From Treponema sp. (GTDB lineage Bacteria > Spirochaetota > Spirochaetia > Treponematales > Breznakiellaceae): a stretch of DNA of 57,741 nt. Position 1 is the stretch's first letter. Each line of letters begins with the position of its first letter. Location: assembly GCA_009781635.1 (NCBI GenBank), contig WQXU01000018.1:1-57741 (forward strand). Reading direction: 5' to 3'. The position numbers were made by a program, and so were the translations under genes. Below the pieces are notes generated by a model. It ran no database searches and was not told where the DNA came from. It saw only the letters and a list, made by a program, of their open reading frames with translations. Of this stretch, positions 1 to 9,700 are shown in pieces.

Positions 1-44
1 CTTGCTTCGCGGCTGTTCTTGTTCTCTAAAAGTGAGAATTTAAT

Positions 45-209
45 CGACCGTTTTTTTCAGGCGTTTTGCGTTCTTTGCAAGAGAAATTGTGAATAATCTA
101 TAATGGTAATCTTTATAAATTTTACTTGCGCAAATGAAGTAAATTAACATATAATGTAATAAAACAGGTAATTCATATTAACTAAACAACTGCCTGAAAA
201 AAACGGTCG
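45..209. repeat. 165-bp element with perfect 18-bp inverted termini
   Basis: Positions 45-62 (CGACCGTTTTTTTCAGGC) are the exact reverse complement of 192-209. The 129 bp between them are AT-rich and contain no usable ORF, only a small inner dyad (TTTACTT near 121, AAGTAAA near 138). This is what a MITE-like non-autonomous element looks like, but I see no clear target-site duplication in the flanks. A long-range RNA hairpin is the alternative reading. Confidence 0.6.
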
Positions 210-251
210 TATATTTTTAGCGATTTGGTAGCAGCTACCGCATTTTCAACA

Positions 252-297
252 ACCCCGCGAGCCCCCAACCCCTATTCCCTAAACCCCAGCCCCCACT
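252..297. repeat. C-rich tract, G-quadruplex-capable on the minus strand
   Basis: Repeated CCCC/CCCCC runs are separated by 2-6 bases just downstream of the end of the minus-strand ATPase gene. The word order (CCCCAACCCC, CCCTAA, CCCCAGCCCCCA) resembles the tract at 52721-52805. Apart from this tract and the 45-209 inverted-repeat element, bases 1-325 hold nothing I can call. Confidence 0.5.
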
Positions 298-325
298 TGC
301 TCTAGTAACAGCTATTGGTTTTTCG

Positions 326-1630
326 TTACCCTACAATTCCTGGGAGTTCGCCTAAGGCATACAGCGGGATATCGATCAAACTTCCGGATTTATTAAAATT
401 TGCAAGAGAGCTTCGTACCAATATTTTTGGCTGGAACTTTTCTCTGTAAACAGCCAGGCTTTTTGCTTTTAAATTAATAGACGATTTTACCTCTATAGGA
501 ATGACCTGACCGCCAAGCTGCAGAACAAAATCAACTTCTGCTGTGGCGCTGTCATTTGTCCAATATGCAATTTCTGCATTTTTATATTGTTTCATTTCCT
601 GACAGGCAAATTGTTCTGTTAATGCGCCCTTGAATTCGGTAAATAATGTATCTCCATCTATAATCGTTTTTGCATCTAATCCGGAGATTGCGCAGAGTAA
701 GCCAATGTCGCATAAAAACAATTTGAATGCGCTTGTATTTGCATACCCTCTTAACGGCAGAGCCGGCTTTGATACACGGGAAACTTTATGTACAAGACCA
801 CAGCTCTCAAGCCAGCCAAGTGAAGTTTCAAAAGTGGAAGCAGTGGCGTTTTTTTTGACATCTTTGTGAACAAATTTTTTATTCTCTTTAGAAAGCTGTA
901 CAGGAAAAGAATCCCATAAAAGCCGTATTTTCTGCAAATCACTTGCCGGTATATGTTTTGAAAAATCCTGTTGGTACGAGGCTAAAATGTCATTTTGTAT
1001 TTTTCTGGCTAAATTAAAATCACGATCTCTGGAAAATTCCGCTACAACTTCCGGCATACCGCCTGTATAAAAATACATTTTTAGATAAAAGATTAATTTA
1101 TCTTTAAAGATTTTTAATAGTTCCCAATCATGGTTTTTTACAACATTGTTTAATTTTTCCTCTCCAAGCTCAAGTAAAAATTCTGAAAAACAAACAGGAT
1201 GCAAATTCAAATATTCAACTTTTCCAACCGGAAAAGATGCGCCTTTGTGAAGAAATACCCCAAGCAAACTGCCGGCGGCGATAATATCATATTCCGGCGC
1301 ATTTTCATTAAAGTATTTCAGAGCAGTTAAAGCATTTGGACACGCCTGGATTTCATCAAAAATAATCAATGTGTTATTAGGGTTTATTTTCCCGCCTGTT
1401 TCCAGTTCAAGCCCTGCAAGAATCCGGTGTACGTCTAAATCCTCCTCAAATAATGCCTGCATTCTGGGGTTTTTTTCGAATATTATATAAACTGTATTTT
1501 CGTAATTTATTTTACCAAATTCCTTCATAAGCCAGGTTTTACCAACTTGTCGAATTCCATTAATTATCATGGGTTTATGTCCGGCTTTTGCCTTCCAATT
1601 ACGTAATTCTTCTATAACCAGTTTTCTCAT
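326..1630 (-). CDS. AAA_14 / DUF4143 family ATPase
   Basis: A 434-aa protein of the COG1373 type: an N-terminal AAA_14 P-loop ATPase followed by a DUF4143 region. The Walker A motif is GIRQVGKTWL (about residues 25-34) and Walker B is LIIFDEIQA. Near the C-terminus, AEVDFVLQ followed by IPIEVKS has the spacing of a PD-(D/E)XK-like nuclease core. The biological role of this family is not established; members are scattered accessory genes found in many copies in some gut bacteria. The start is the ATG at 1630, a few bases before a set of 32-bp direct repeats (1651-1778) that must lie in its promoter or leader. It stands alone and is transcribed away from phosphofructokinase. A paralogue with the same domain order lies at 41154-42422. 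The family call is secure; the function is unknown. Confidence 0.9.
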   Translation of the reverse strand: MRKLVIEELRNWKAKAGHKPMIINGIRQVGKTWLMKEFGKINYENTVYIIFEKNPRMQALFEEDLDVHRILAGLELETGGKINPNNTLIIFDEIQACPNALTALKYFNENAPEYDIIAAGSLLGVFLHKGASFPVGKVEYLNLHPVCFSEFLLELGEEKLNNVVKNHDWELLKIFKDKLIFYLKMYFYTGGMPEVVAEFSRDRDFNLARKIQNDILASYQQDFSKHIPASDLQKIRLLWDSFPVQLSKENKKFVHKDVKKNATASTFETSLGWLESCGLVHKVSRVSKPALPLRGYANTSAFKLFLCDIGLLCAISGLDAKTIIDGDTLFTEFKGALTEQFACQEMKQYKNAEIAYWTNDSATAEVDFVLQLGGQVIPIEVKSSINLKAKSLAVYREKFQPKILVRSSLANFNKSGSLIDIPLYALGELPGIVG

Positions 1631-1650
1631 TAATTTAATTTTACCTTATT

Positions 1651-1778
1651 CCTTGGCAAAAAACAAGAAAATGCCGTTTTTACCTTGGCAAAAAATAAGA
1701 AATTGTCGTTTTTTCCTTGGCAAAAACTATCAATCTGGTGGTTTTTCCTTGGCAAAAGCTGATTCTTCCTTTTCCCGT
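1651..1778. repeat. 32-bp-period direct repeat array upstream of the AAA_14 ATPase
   Basis: CCTTGGCAAAA begins at 1651, 1683, 1715 and 1747, exactly 32 bp apart each time. The first two units agree along most of their length; the third and fourth keep mainly the CCTTGGCAAAA core. The units are contiguous, so this is not a CRISPR. The array ends 21 bp before the start codon of the minus-strand ATPase (1630). Two more arrays with periods of 33 and 31 bp occur in the window. Confidence 0.8.
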
Positions 1779-1853
1779 ACCTAATAGTGACAAAAAAGTC
1801 ATTCCACTTAATACATCTTGAATAAGACGCTGTTTTTATATTATAAATTAACC

Positions 1854-2957
1854 ATGGCTAAACACAGTGTTACAAAACGCTTTGGCATTTTAACAGCGGG
1901 CGGCGATTGTCCTGGTCTTAATGCTGCTATTCGGGGTGTGTGCCGCGGTGCTCATGATCGTTACGGCATGGAGATTGTCGGCATTGCCAATGGTTTTCGG
2001 GGATTAATAGATGAGGATACCAAGATTCTTAAACCCGAAGACTTTTCCGGCATTCTGACACGGGGCGGAACCATCCTCGGTTCGAGCAGGGTGAAACCTT
2101 TTGGCGGAACAACTTCCGAGAAAGAAGTAGTTGACAGCGATAAGGTCTCCGCCATTAAGGAAACTTATTCAAAATTAAACCTTGATTGCATTGTTGTTCT
2201 TGGCGGTAACGGCACCAACACTACAGGCTATAAACTTTCACGCGAAGGCCTTAATGTTATAGGGCTTCCAAAAACAATTGATAATGATATCTTCGGCACA
2301 GATAAAACTTTCGGTTTCGATTCCGCTCTGGCTATCGGTACGGAAGCCATCGATCGTCTTCACTCAACAGCGCAAAGCCACAGCCGTGTAATTGTTATCG
2401 AACTTATGGGACACAAGGCCGGCTGGCTGGCTCTTCACGCCGGAGTTGCAGGCGGCGGGGATGTTATACTGATTCCGGAGATTCCCTACGATATCCGTAC
2501 CATTGGGCAGCATCTTGAAAAACGCGCAAAATCCGGCAAGACATTTTCAATTGTGGTTGTTGCCGAAGGCGCGATTTCAATTAAAGAAGCGGAGATGGAT
2601 AAAAAAGACAGGAAAAAATTCCGCATGGAAAACGGTCCTTCTGTAGCGTACCGGGTTGCAAGCGAAATAAATGCAGAAACAGGCATGGAAACCCGCGCTA
2701 CCGTACTGGGTTATGTGCAACGCGGCGGCATCCCCAGCGCAACAGACCGTGTTCTTGCAACCAGCCTTGGGACAGCCGCTGTTGAACTGCTTGCTAACGG
2801 AAAGTACGGCCGCATGGTTGCGCTGACCGGCAGCGACATTGGTTCCATCGATCTTAGAGTTCCCGAAGGCAAGGTAAAAAACGTTCCAACCGATCACTAC
2901 ATGATCGACACGGCAAGAGCTGTAGGCACTTGCATGGGAATCGGAGCAGACGTTTAA
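1854..2957 (+). CDS. pfkA: 6-phosphofructokinase (PfkA family, probable group III)
   Basis: Phosphorylates fructose 6-phosphate at C1, the committed step of glycolysis in the cytoplasm. The 367-aa protein carries the family signatures GGDCPGLNAAIRG (about residues 16-28), GGNGT (117-121) and PKTIDNDI (139-146), the last including the catalytic aspartate. The phosphoryl-donor positions are mixed: Gly120, equivalent to E. coli Gly104, favours ATP, while Lys140, in the place of E. coli Gly124, is typical of PPi enzymes. Gly/Lys is the combination known from group III enzymes such as the ATP-dependent actinobacterial ones, so ATP is more likely than PPi but not proven. Asn119 replaces the usual Asp103. 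An in-frame TTG at 1818 would add 12 residues, but it sits where a -35 hexamer would be (TTGAAT, then an AT-rich -10 near 1839-1846), so I chose the ATG at 1854. It converges on the xylanase gene with a 4-bp overlap. Confidence 0.9.
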   Translation: MAKHSVTKRFGILTAGGDCPGLNAAIRGVCRGAHDRYGMEIVGIANGFRGLIDEDTKILKPEDFSGILTRGGTILGSSRVKPFGGTTSEKEVVDSDKVSAIKETYSKLNLDCIVVLGGNGTNTTGYKLSREGLNVIGLPKTIDNDIFGTDKTFGFDSALAIGTEAIDRLHSTAQSHSRVIVIELMGHKAGWLALHAGVAGGGDVILIPEIPYDIRTIGQHLEKRAKSGKTFSIVVVAEGAISIKEAEMDKKDRKKFRMENGPSVAYRVASEINAETGMETRATVLGYVQRGGIPSATDRVLATSLGTAAVELLANGKYGRMVALTGSDIGSIDLRVPEGKVKNVPTDHYMIDTARAVGTCMGIGADV

Positions 2958-4195
2958 TCTACAAGTCTTATATAGGCCTCTTTTGCTGTGTAGTTTCTGT
3001 TAAACAAAAGCGGATAATCTGTTCTGCCGGTTAATGGATGATTATTCAGCCAGCTGTGGCCGTCTGTAAGTCCCCATAATAAAACCGCATCCAGTTTTCC
3101 CTCATCATACTTTTCCTTAAACATGTCAAAGAAGTCGCGGTATGTTGCCGCTAAATCCGTTAAACGTTCATTAAGCAAATTGTTGGATATTGTTAATGCC
3201 TGGCCTTCGCCTTTTGCGTTGCTGAATATGGAAAAATCAAGTTCGCATATCTGAATCATCAAGTTTCTTCCGTCTTTTCTTTCTAATGCGGAGAACATAT
3301 CAATCCCTGCGCTTATTTGTTCTACAGGATGATCATAAAGCCTGAAATGCCCCTGAAAACCAATGCCATCAATGGGAGCATCTTTTTCTATTAACCATGC
3401 AGCCAGATCATAAAAGTCATCCTGTTTGGTAGAAGTGCCTCTTGTAAAAGGCCTTTCAACGCCAAAATCGGTTAAGTACAGTTTAACGTCTGTGCCTCCG
3501 TTTGCATCGGCATATTGACGCGCCCATTCAAACGCTTTTAATACATACTCATAACGATCCATGCCGCTCTTGCCGGCATCTATCATTATTTCTGTATATC
3601 TTCCCCTGGAATCTCTTCGCGGTCCGCTTTGATCATGATCGATAACTTCGTTTACTACATCCCACCATTCAATTCTGCCGCCGTATTTTTCAAATACTGT
3701 TTTTATATGAGCTTCCATCCGCTCATAAAGTTCATCTATTGTCGCGCGTCCGCTTGTGCCGTTGCCGCGGAAAAACCAGTCCGGAGTTTGATCATGCCAA
3801 ATAAGCACATGGCCGCGTATTTTTTTATTGTTTGCTTCCGCATAATTAACAAGCGCATCCGAATCTGTCCAGTTATATGCGCCGCCCTGTGCGGAAGGCA
3901 TTATATAATCCGGTTTCATTTCATTTTCCGCTACAACGACATTAAAATGATTTAACAGTCTGTGTTGCGGGCTGCCCGGATTTAATGCATTGGCAACGTC
4001 AGAAGCTGCATTGGAATTATTGGTGCGGGCGCCAGGTACGGCTGCTCCTACAAGAAAGGGCCATTTCTCGTGCAGGATAATATCATCATCGAACTCGGGT
4101 ATTTCAACTCCTCCGCCCGGCGGCGGTTCTGATGTACACGAAAAAATACCAAAAATTAAAAAAATTATTAAACAAATACCGGTTATATACTTCAT
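2954..4195 (-). CDS. GH10 endo-1,4-beta-xylanase lipoprotein
   Basis: A 413-aa surface or periplasmic lipoprotein expected to hydrolyse internal beta-1,4 bonds of xylan. The signal peptide ends in a lipobox with Cys20 (GIFSC), followed by a short Pro/Gly-rich linker (PPPGGG) and a full GH10 barrel from about residue 45. The acid/base is Glu183 in WDVVNEV and the nucleophile is Glu318 in ICELD; HVLIWH and LWGLTDGHSW are further family signatures. There is no carbohydrate-binding module. The start at 4195 has a clear Shine-Dalgarno sequence (GGAGG, 4201-4205 on the complement). The gene follows the small cysteine protein (28-bp gap) and overlaps the phosphofructokinase stop codon tail to tail. 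Substrate specificity beyond xylan is inferred from the family. Confidence 0.93.
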   Translation of the reverse strand: MKYITGICLIIFLIFGIFSCTSEPPPGGGVEIPEFDDDIILHEKWPFLVGAAVPGARTNNSNAASDVANALNPGSPQHRLLNHFNVVVAENEMKPDYIMPSAQGGAYNWTDSDALVNYAEANNKKIRGHVLIWHDQTPDWFFRGNGTSGRATIDELYERMEAHIKTVFEKYGGRIEWWDVVNEVIDHDQSGPRRDSRGRYTEIMIDAGKSGMDRYEYVLKAFEWARQYADANGGTDVKLYLTDFGVERPFTRGTSTKQDDFYDLAAWLIEKDAPIDGIGFQGHFRLYDHPVEQISAGIDMFSALERKDGRNLMIQICELDFSIFSNAKGEGQALTISNNLLNERLTDLAATYRDFFDMFKEKYDEGKLDAVLLWGLTDGHSWLNNHPLTGRTDYPLLFNRNYTAKEAYIRLVD

Positions 4196-4223
4196 AATTT
4201 CCTCCGTAAAAAAATGCGTTTAT

Positions 4224-4433
4224 TTATTTTAACCCATCTTTTAGCGCAAAGGAAGGACAATTTGCTCTTGTTGCACGGAATACTTCCAGGGACGGCAGGC
4301 CCGTACACTTAATGGAAAAAATATCGCAGGCCCGCGGAAACGCCGGATCCCAGGTAACTCTGAAGTGAACACATTTCAGGCAATTCGGCGGTTTTGACGG
4401 GGTTTTTGCATTGATGATATACGAATCGCCCAT
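4224..4433 (-). CDS. Small conserved cysteine-rich protein
   Basis: A 69-aa protein with two N-terminal cysteines (CLKC, residues 18-21) and further cysteines at ACDIF, IKC and NCPSF, plus the pattern [15 protein letters not shown] recognise this as a small conserved protein seen in spirochaetes and deltaproteobacteria, sometimes mislabelled uracil-DNA glycosylase in databases. It is far too short to be that enzyme. The cysteine spacing suggests a single zinc- or metal-binding fold, but this is inference. A weak promoter (TTGACA at 4472-4467 on the minus strand, 17-bp spacer) lies in the gap shared with the divergent ftsK gene. It is probably co-transcribed with the xylanase. Function unknown. 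Confidence 0.75.
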   Translation of the reverse strand: MGDSYIINAKTPSKPPNCLKCVHFRVTWDPAFPRACDIFSIKCTGLPSLEVFRATRANCPSFALKDGLK

Positions 4434-4520
4434 AATTTATTTTAAGGTAATCTACCTGTTGCTGTATGTCAACTAAAACCGCGGCGGAAAACTGCCGATA
4501 ATGAAGCGGAGGATTACGCT

Positions 4521-6746
4521 TTGCAGATTATTAGTGACTTTAAACATAAATTTTCTACAGACGGATATTTTAAGTTCCGCACAATTGCCCTTATGCTGGC
4601 GGTTTTTCTGGGGTTTTGCGCAATTTGGCTTGGCTTTTCGATATTTTCAGCCATGACAGGGATTGGTTTTTTTCCTGCCGGGCCGGGAAGGTTTTTTGCC
4701 CGCTCTTTTGGAATCCTTTCTGTATTTATTCCGGTTTATTTTGCGTATTCTTCCTTTATACTGGCCGATCCAAAATGGCGCCCCGACAGAATATTTTTTT
4801 TAAACGGCTGCATTATTCCATTTTTAACGCTGGCTATAGGATTTGCTTTTATCCGTGATTTTGAAATACGTTCAGCGCAATTTGCTCTTTTGAATTTTAC
4901 CGGAAAAACAGGATTCAGCCTTATTATAATTTTTATTACTGTAATTGAAACTCTTGTTTTGCATGTGTTAAAAAATGTTTTGTTTTTTAAGAAAATAGGC
5001 ATACTTCACAGCCGTAAAAAACTGCTGCCGCCGCCGGCTGTTGAAACAGCGCCCTTGCAGGAAGTTTATGAAAGTCCAGACATTGTTTTACTTCCCGATG
5101 AAAGCAGCAGTACAGGATATGACTTGATAGAAGAAGCGCCTGAAGAATTGCCGGATGATGCAGAAGAAATAACAATGCGTGATGACGAAGAACCGGAAGC
5201 GGTTTTAAATGATGAAGATACGCGCATAGCCAGCGTTGAACGTCTGCTGGAAGAAGCTGAAGCTGCAGCGGTAGCGCAGCACGGAGAACAGGTCCGCAGG
5301 AAAAACACATACACAGGAAGCGCGCGTTATAAAAAGTACAGGATACCTGTAGATATATTAAATGAATATCCCGACGGCGAATACTGGATTATAGATCAGG
5401 CTACGCGGGATGCGGCAATTGCATTAAAGGAAACGCTTGAAGAGTTCAAGATTCAGGCTGAGGTCACAGGCATAAGGAAAGGGCCTGTAATTACCATGTT
5501 TGAAATCCTTCCCGCGCCCGGAGTTAAACTTTCCAAGATTGTCGGCTTGCAGGATAATATCGCTCTGCGCCTTGCCGCATCTTCTGTACGAATTGTCGCG
5601 CCTATTCCAGGGAAACATGCAGTTGGCATCGAAGTTCCCAACGCAAAACGCAACATTGTTTCTTTCAGGGAAATAATCGAAGGAGAGCTTCGGCGCTCCG
5701 AAAAGATGGGTATTCCTGTTGTTATGGGAAAAGATATTTCAGGAGAAGCGCAGACTGTAGACCTTGTTCAAATGCCGCACCTGCTGATTGCAGGCGCAAC
5801 AGGGTCGGGAAAATCAGTTTGCGTAAACGCCATTATACTATCGATACTTTATCAGCTTCATCCGGCGGAATGCAGGCTCATGCTCATCGATCCCAAAATT
5901 GTAGAACTGAAATTATACAACGATATTCCGCACTTATTAACGCCTGTTATAACAGAGCCGAAAAAAGCTTTTCAGGCACTTCAATACTGCATTTATGAAA
6001 TGGAGAGGCGCTACGCATGTCTTGATTCCATGGGAGTGCGCGATATTCGCAGTTACAATAAACGCATTAAAGAGAAAAATATCGCCCAGGAGCATATGCC
6101 GTATATCGTAGTAGTAATTGACGAGTTTGCGGATTTGATGTCGACAACGGGAAAGGAACTTGAGTCGACTGTTGCAAGGCTGGCTGCAATGAGCCGCGCT
6201 GTCGGCATTCATCTTGTGCTTGCAACACAGCGCCCTTCTATCGATGTAATTACAGGCCTTATTAAAGCGAACATACCAAGCCGCATTGCGTTTATGGTTG
6301 CCAGCAAGACTGACAGCCGTATTATAATTGACATGGTCGGCGCGGAAAAACTTTTAGGCAAGGGTGACATGCTTTACTCGGGAGTTGTAGATCCGTTTCC
6401 GATTCGCATGCAGGGCGCCTTTGTTTCCGAAGAGGAAGTTGAAGTTGTTGTTGAACATGTAAAAACTTTCGGCGAACCTGAATACATTGACGATGAAATC
6501 TTCTTTGAGGAAGAAGAGGAAGACACAGGCGCATCTCTTTTTTCTGACGGAGGAGATCCTCTTTACGACAAGGCTCTGGAAATAGTTATGCAGCAGGGTA
6601 AGGCAAGCGCCAGTTTTATACAACGCAGACTTAAAATCGGCTTTAACCGCGCGGCAAGGCTTATAGATGAAATGGAACATCACGGAGTTGTCGGCCCGGC
6701 GCACGGAAGCAAACCGCGCGAACTTTTACGCGGGTTTGGAGCTTAA
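4521..6746 (+). CDS. ftsK: DNA translocase FtsK/SpoIIIE
   Basis: An ATP-driven motor that pumps chromosomal DNA through the closing division septum. The 741-aa protein has four predicted N-terminal membrane segments (about residues 20-155), an acidic low-complexity linker (about 190-255), and then the RecA-like motor. Walker A is GATGSGKS at about residue 424, Walker B is VVVIDEFADLM at about 534, and ATQRPS follows. The C-terminal winged-helix gamma domain (about 675-741, FIQRRLKIGFNRAARLID) reads the polar DNA motifs. Translation starts at TTG (4521), chosen because GGAGG at 4508-4512 sits 8 bases upstream. The length matches compact FtsK/SpoIIIE proteins with four membrane spans. Confidence 0.95.
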   Translation: MQIISDFKHKFSTDGYFKFRTIALMLAVFLGFCAIWLGFSIFSAMTGIGFFPAGPGRFFARSFGILSVFIPVYFAYSSFILADPKWRPDRIFFLNGCIIPFLTLAIGFAFIRDFEIRSAQFALLNFTGKTGFSLIIIFITVIETLVLHVLKNVLFFKKIGILHSRKKLLPPPAVETAPLQEVYESPDIVLLPDESSSTGYDLIEEAPEELPDDAEEITMRDDEEPEAVLNDEDTRIASVERLLEEAEAAAVAQHGEQVRRKNTYTGSARYKKYRIPVDILNEYPDGEYWIIDQATRDAAIALKETLEEFKIQAEVTGIRKGPVITMFEILPAPGVKLSKIVGLQDNIALRLAASSVRIVAPIPGKHAVGIEVPNAKRNIVSFREIIEGELRRSEKMGIPVVMGKDISGEAQTVDLVQMPHLLIAGATGSGKSVCVNAIILSILYQLHPAECRLMLIDPKIVELKLYNDIPHLLTPVITEPKKAFQALQYCIYEMERRYACLDSMGVRDIRSYNKRIKEKNIAQEHMPYIVVVIDEFADLMSTTGKELESTVARLAAMSRAVGIHLVLATQRPSIDVITGLIKANIPSRIAFMVASKTDSRIIIDMVGAEKLLGKGDMLYSGVVDPFPIRMQGAFVSEEEVEVVVEHVKTFGEPEYIDDEIFFEEEEEDTGASLFSDGGDPLYDKALEIVMQQGKASASFIQRRLKIGFNRAARLIDEMEHHGVVGPAHGSKPRELLRGFGA

Positions 6747-6793
6747 ACCGTTTAATTTATAGCAATTATCTGAAAATTGCATTACAATTGTTT

Positions 6794-9700
6794 ATGCTAA
6801 AAATTTTTTCCAGAATTAAAGAAAAATTAAAGCAGAATACAAAGGGACTGTCATACGAGCTTGAGAAGCTTGCCGAAGCCGCCAGGGACGGCAATTTCGA
6901 TTTTACGCTGGAAAATAATGGATTATCCGGCGGGCAAAAGCAAAATGTGCTGCTGATTAACGACGCTATCCGTAATTACAAAACGGCAACAGAATATGAT
7001 CTTATGAAATACAAGCTCACAAGCAACGCCCTTGGCATCGCGTTATGGGACATGGACGTCATGAGTTCAGACCCAATAAATCCGGACAATACATTTATAT
7101 GGTCAGATGAGTTCCGGTATATGCTTGGGTTTAGCGGCGAGAGTGATTTTCCGAATGTAACGCATAGCTGGAGCGACCGTCTGCATCCGGAGGATAAGGA
7201 AAGGACGCTTAATGCCTTTGCGGCGCACCTTAACGATTATACCGGAAAAACTCCATACGATATTGAATACCGCCTCATGTTAAAAAGCGGCGAGTACCGT
7301 TATTTTCATGCTTTTGGAACTACGCTGCGTGACAATAACGGAATACCGCTGCGGGTAGCCGGAGCTTTAAGAGACATAAACGAAAGAAAGCTGATGCAAA
7401 ACCAGCATATGATAATGTCGAGCATTGTACATAATTCACCTAACTTTATTTCATATAAAAAGCTCGGCGGTGAATGTTTATATGTAAATCCCGCCGCTTC
7501 CAGGATTACAGGATATACGCATGAAGAATTAATGGCTGATTATATCGGCAATCTGTTTGGAGAAAAAGCGGATCAGTACTTATCCGAAGTCATAAAAAAT
7601 CTCACCACTAATGGTTTGGCAAAATACGATTATAAAGCAAAAATAAAAAACGGCGATATAAGAAACATTGCCGGAGTAGCGTTCATGATAGAAGAAAATG
7701 CGTACGCGACTATAGCATCGGATATTACTGAAGCAAAAAAAATGGAAGATTCGCTTAGATCAGCGCATGAACGCCTGATGCTGATGCTGGATACGTCTCC
7801 GTTATGCGCTCAAATATGGGACAAGAGCTACAATACTATAGACTGTAATGAAGCGGCTGTTAAACTGTATGGATTTAACAGCAAGCAGGAATATATTGAC
7901 AAGTTTCTGGAGTGCTGTCTGCCTAAATTTCAATCGGACGGACAGCGTTCTGTTGTAAAAGTAATTAATAATGTTTATCAGGCATTTACAGAAGGTTATT
8001 GCCGTTTTAACTGGATGTGCAAGATGCCTTATGACGATACGCCCATACCCGCAGAGGTTATTCTTGTCAAGGCTAAATATGAGAATGAAGATGTTTTGAT
8101 CGGATATACGCGTGACATGCGTGAACACAATAAACTGATGGATGAGCAGAAGGCGCTGCTCACCAAATTGAATGAAGAGAGTAAAAAGTTCGAGATAGCC
8201 GCTCATTGGTACATGTCTATCCTGGACGCCATTCCGCTTCCTGTCTCTGTTACCGATGAAAATATGAACTGGACTTTTATCAATAATAAAGTCGAAGAAT
8301 TTTTAGGGATAAAACGTGAAGAGGTGATAGGTAAATCATGCAATAACTGGGGTGCCAGTATATGCGACACTGATGACTGCGGCATAGCCTGCGCCAACCG
8401 CGGTTTGAGGCGCACCTATTTTGATCATAAAGATTCATCGTATCAGGTTGATGTTGAAACTCTCCGTGATTTGGAAGGAAAAATTTCAGGTTTCATTGAA
8501 GTAGTACAGGATATTACCAACATAAAAAAACTTATATCAGAAAGAACAGAAGCCGAGATAGCCAATCAGACAAAAACAACATTCCTTGCAAACATGAGCC
8601 ATGAGATACGCACACCCATGAATGCGATTCTTGGCATTACAGATATATTAATGATGCAAAAAGGTTTATCCAAGGATACTGAAGCAGGATTGGATCAGAT
8701 ACATAATTCGTGTGATCTGCTTCTTGGAATAATTAACGACATACTGGATTTTTCAAAAATAGAAGCGGGTAAAGTTGATATTATTCCCGCTGAATATATT
8801 ACCGCAAGTCTGATAAATGATTCGGTGCATCTTAACATGATGCGGCTGGACAGTAAGCCCATTGAATTTGAACTTCAGATAAACGAAAATATTCCGTTTA
8901 GATTAATCGGCGATGCGCTCCGCATCAAGCAAATTTTAAACAATCTGCTCTCCAATGCTTTTAAATACACAGAGACAGGAAAGATTACCTTGTCTATCTC
9001 CTGCGAACTCCAGGATGAGGAAAAAATAACGCTGATTTTAAGCGTGAAGGATACAGGCATAGGCCTGACAAGTGAGCAGTTGAGCAAGCTGTTTGATGAA
9101 TACTCCCGTTTTAATCTGGAAAAAAGCACTATCGAAGGTACAGGGCTTGGCCTGTCCATTACATATCATCTGATACGTTATATGGAAGGCGATATACATG
9201 TGGAGAGTGAACCCGGTGTTGGTTCTTTATTTGTTGTGCGGCTGCCGCAGAAAATTGTAGACAAAGAGGTGCTGGGCAGGGAACTGGCGGATAATCTTAA
9301 GCAGTTCCGCAAGAACTTTGTTCCAAACATGCAAAGAAGCCAGATTACCCGTGATCCAATGCCGTACGGAAGCGTTTTGATTATTGACGATGTAGAAACA
9401 AATTTATATGTTGCAATGGGTCTTCTAAAGCCGTATATGCTGCAAATTGATACAGGCCTGAGAGGGCGTGATGCGATTAATAAAGTCAAGAGCGGCAAAA
9501 TATACGATATTATATTTATGGATCACATGATGCCGGATCTGGACGGAATGGAAACGACATTCCTTCTGCGCGATTCAGGTTATACGCATCCAATTGTAGC
9601 GCTTACAGCAAATGCTGTAGTTGGCCATGCAGAGATCTTTTTGCAAAACGGATTCGATGATTTTATTTCCAAACCCATTGATGTGCGTCAGTTGAATTTT

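Noticed and set aside
1651-1778. CRISPR array
   Set aside because: The units are contiguous and drift in sequence; there are no unique spacers between identical repeats and no cas genes.
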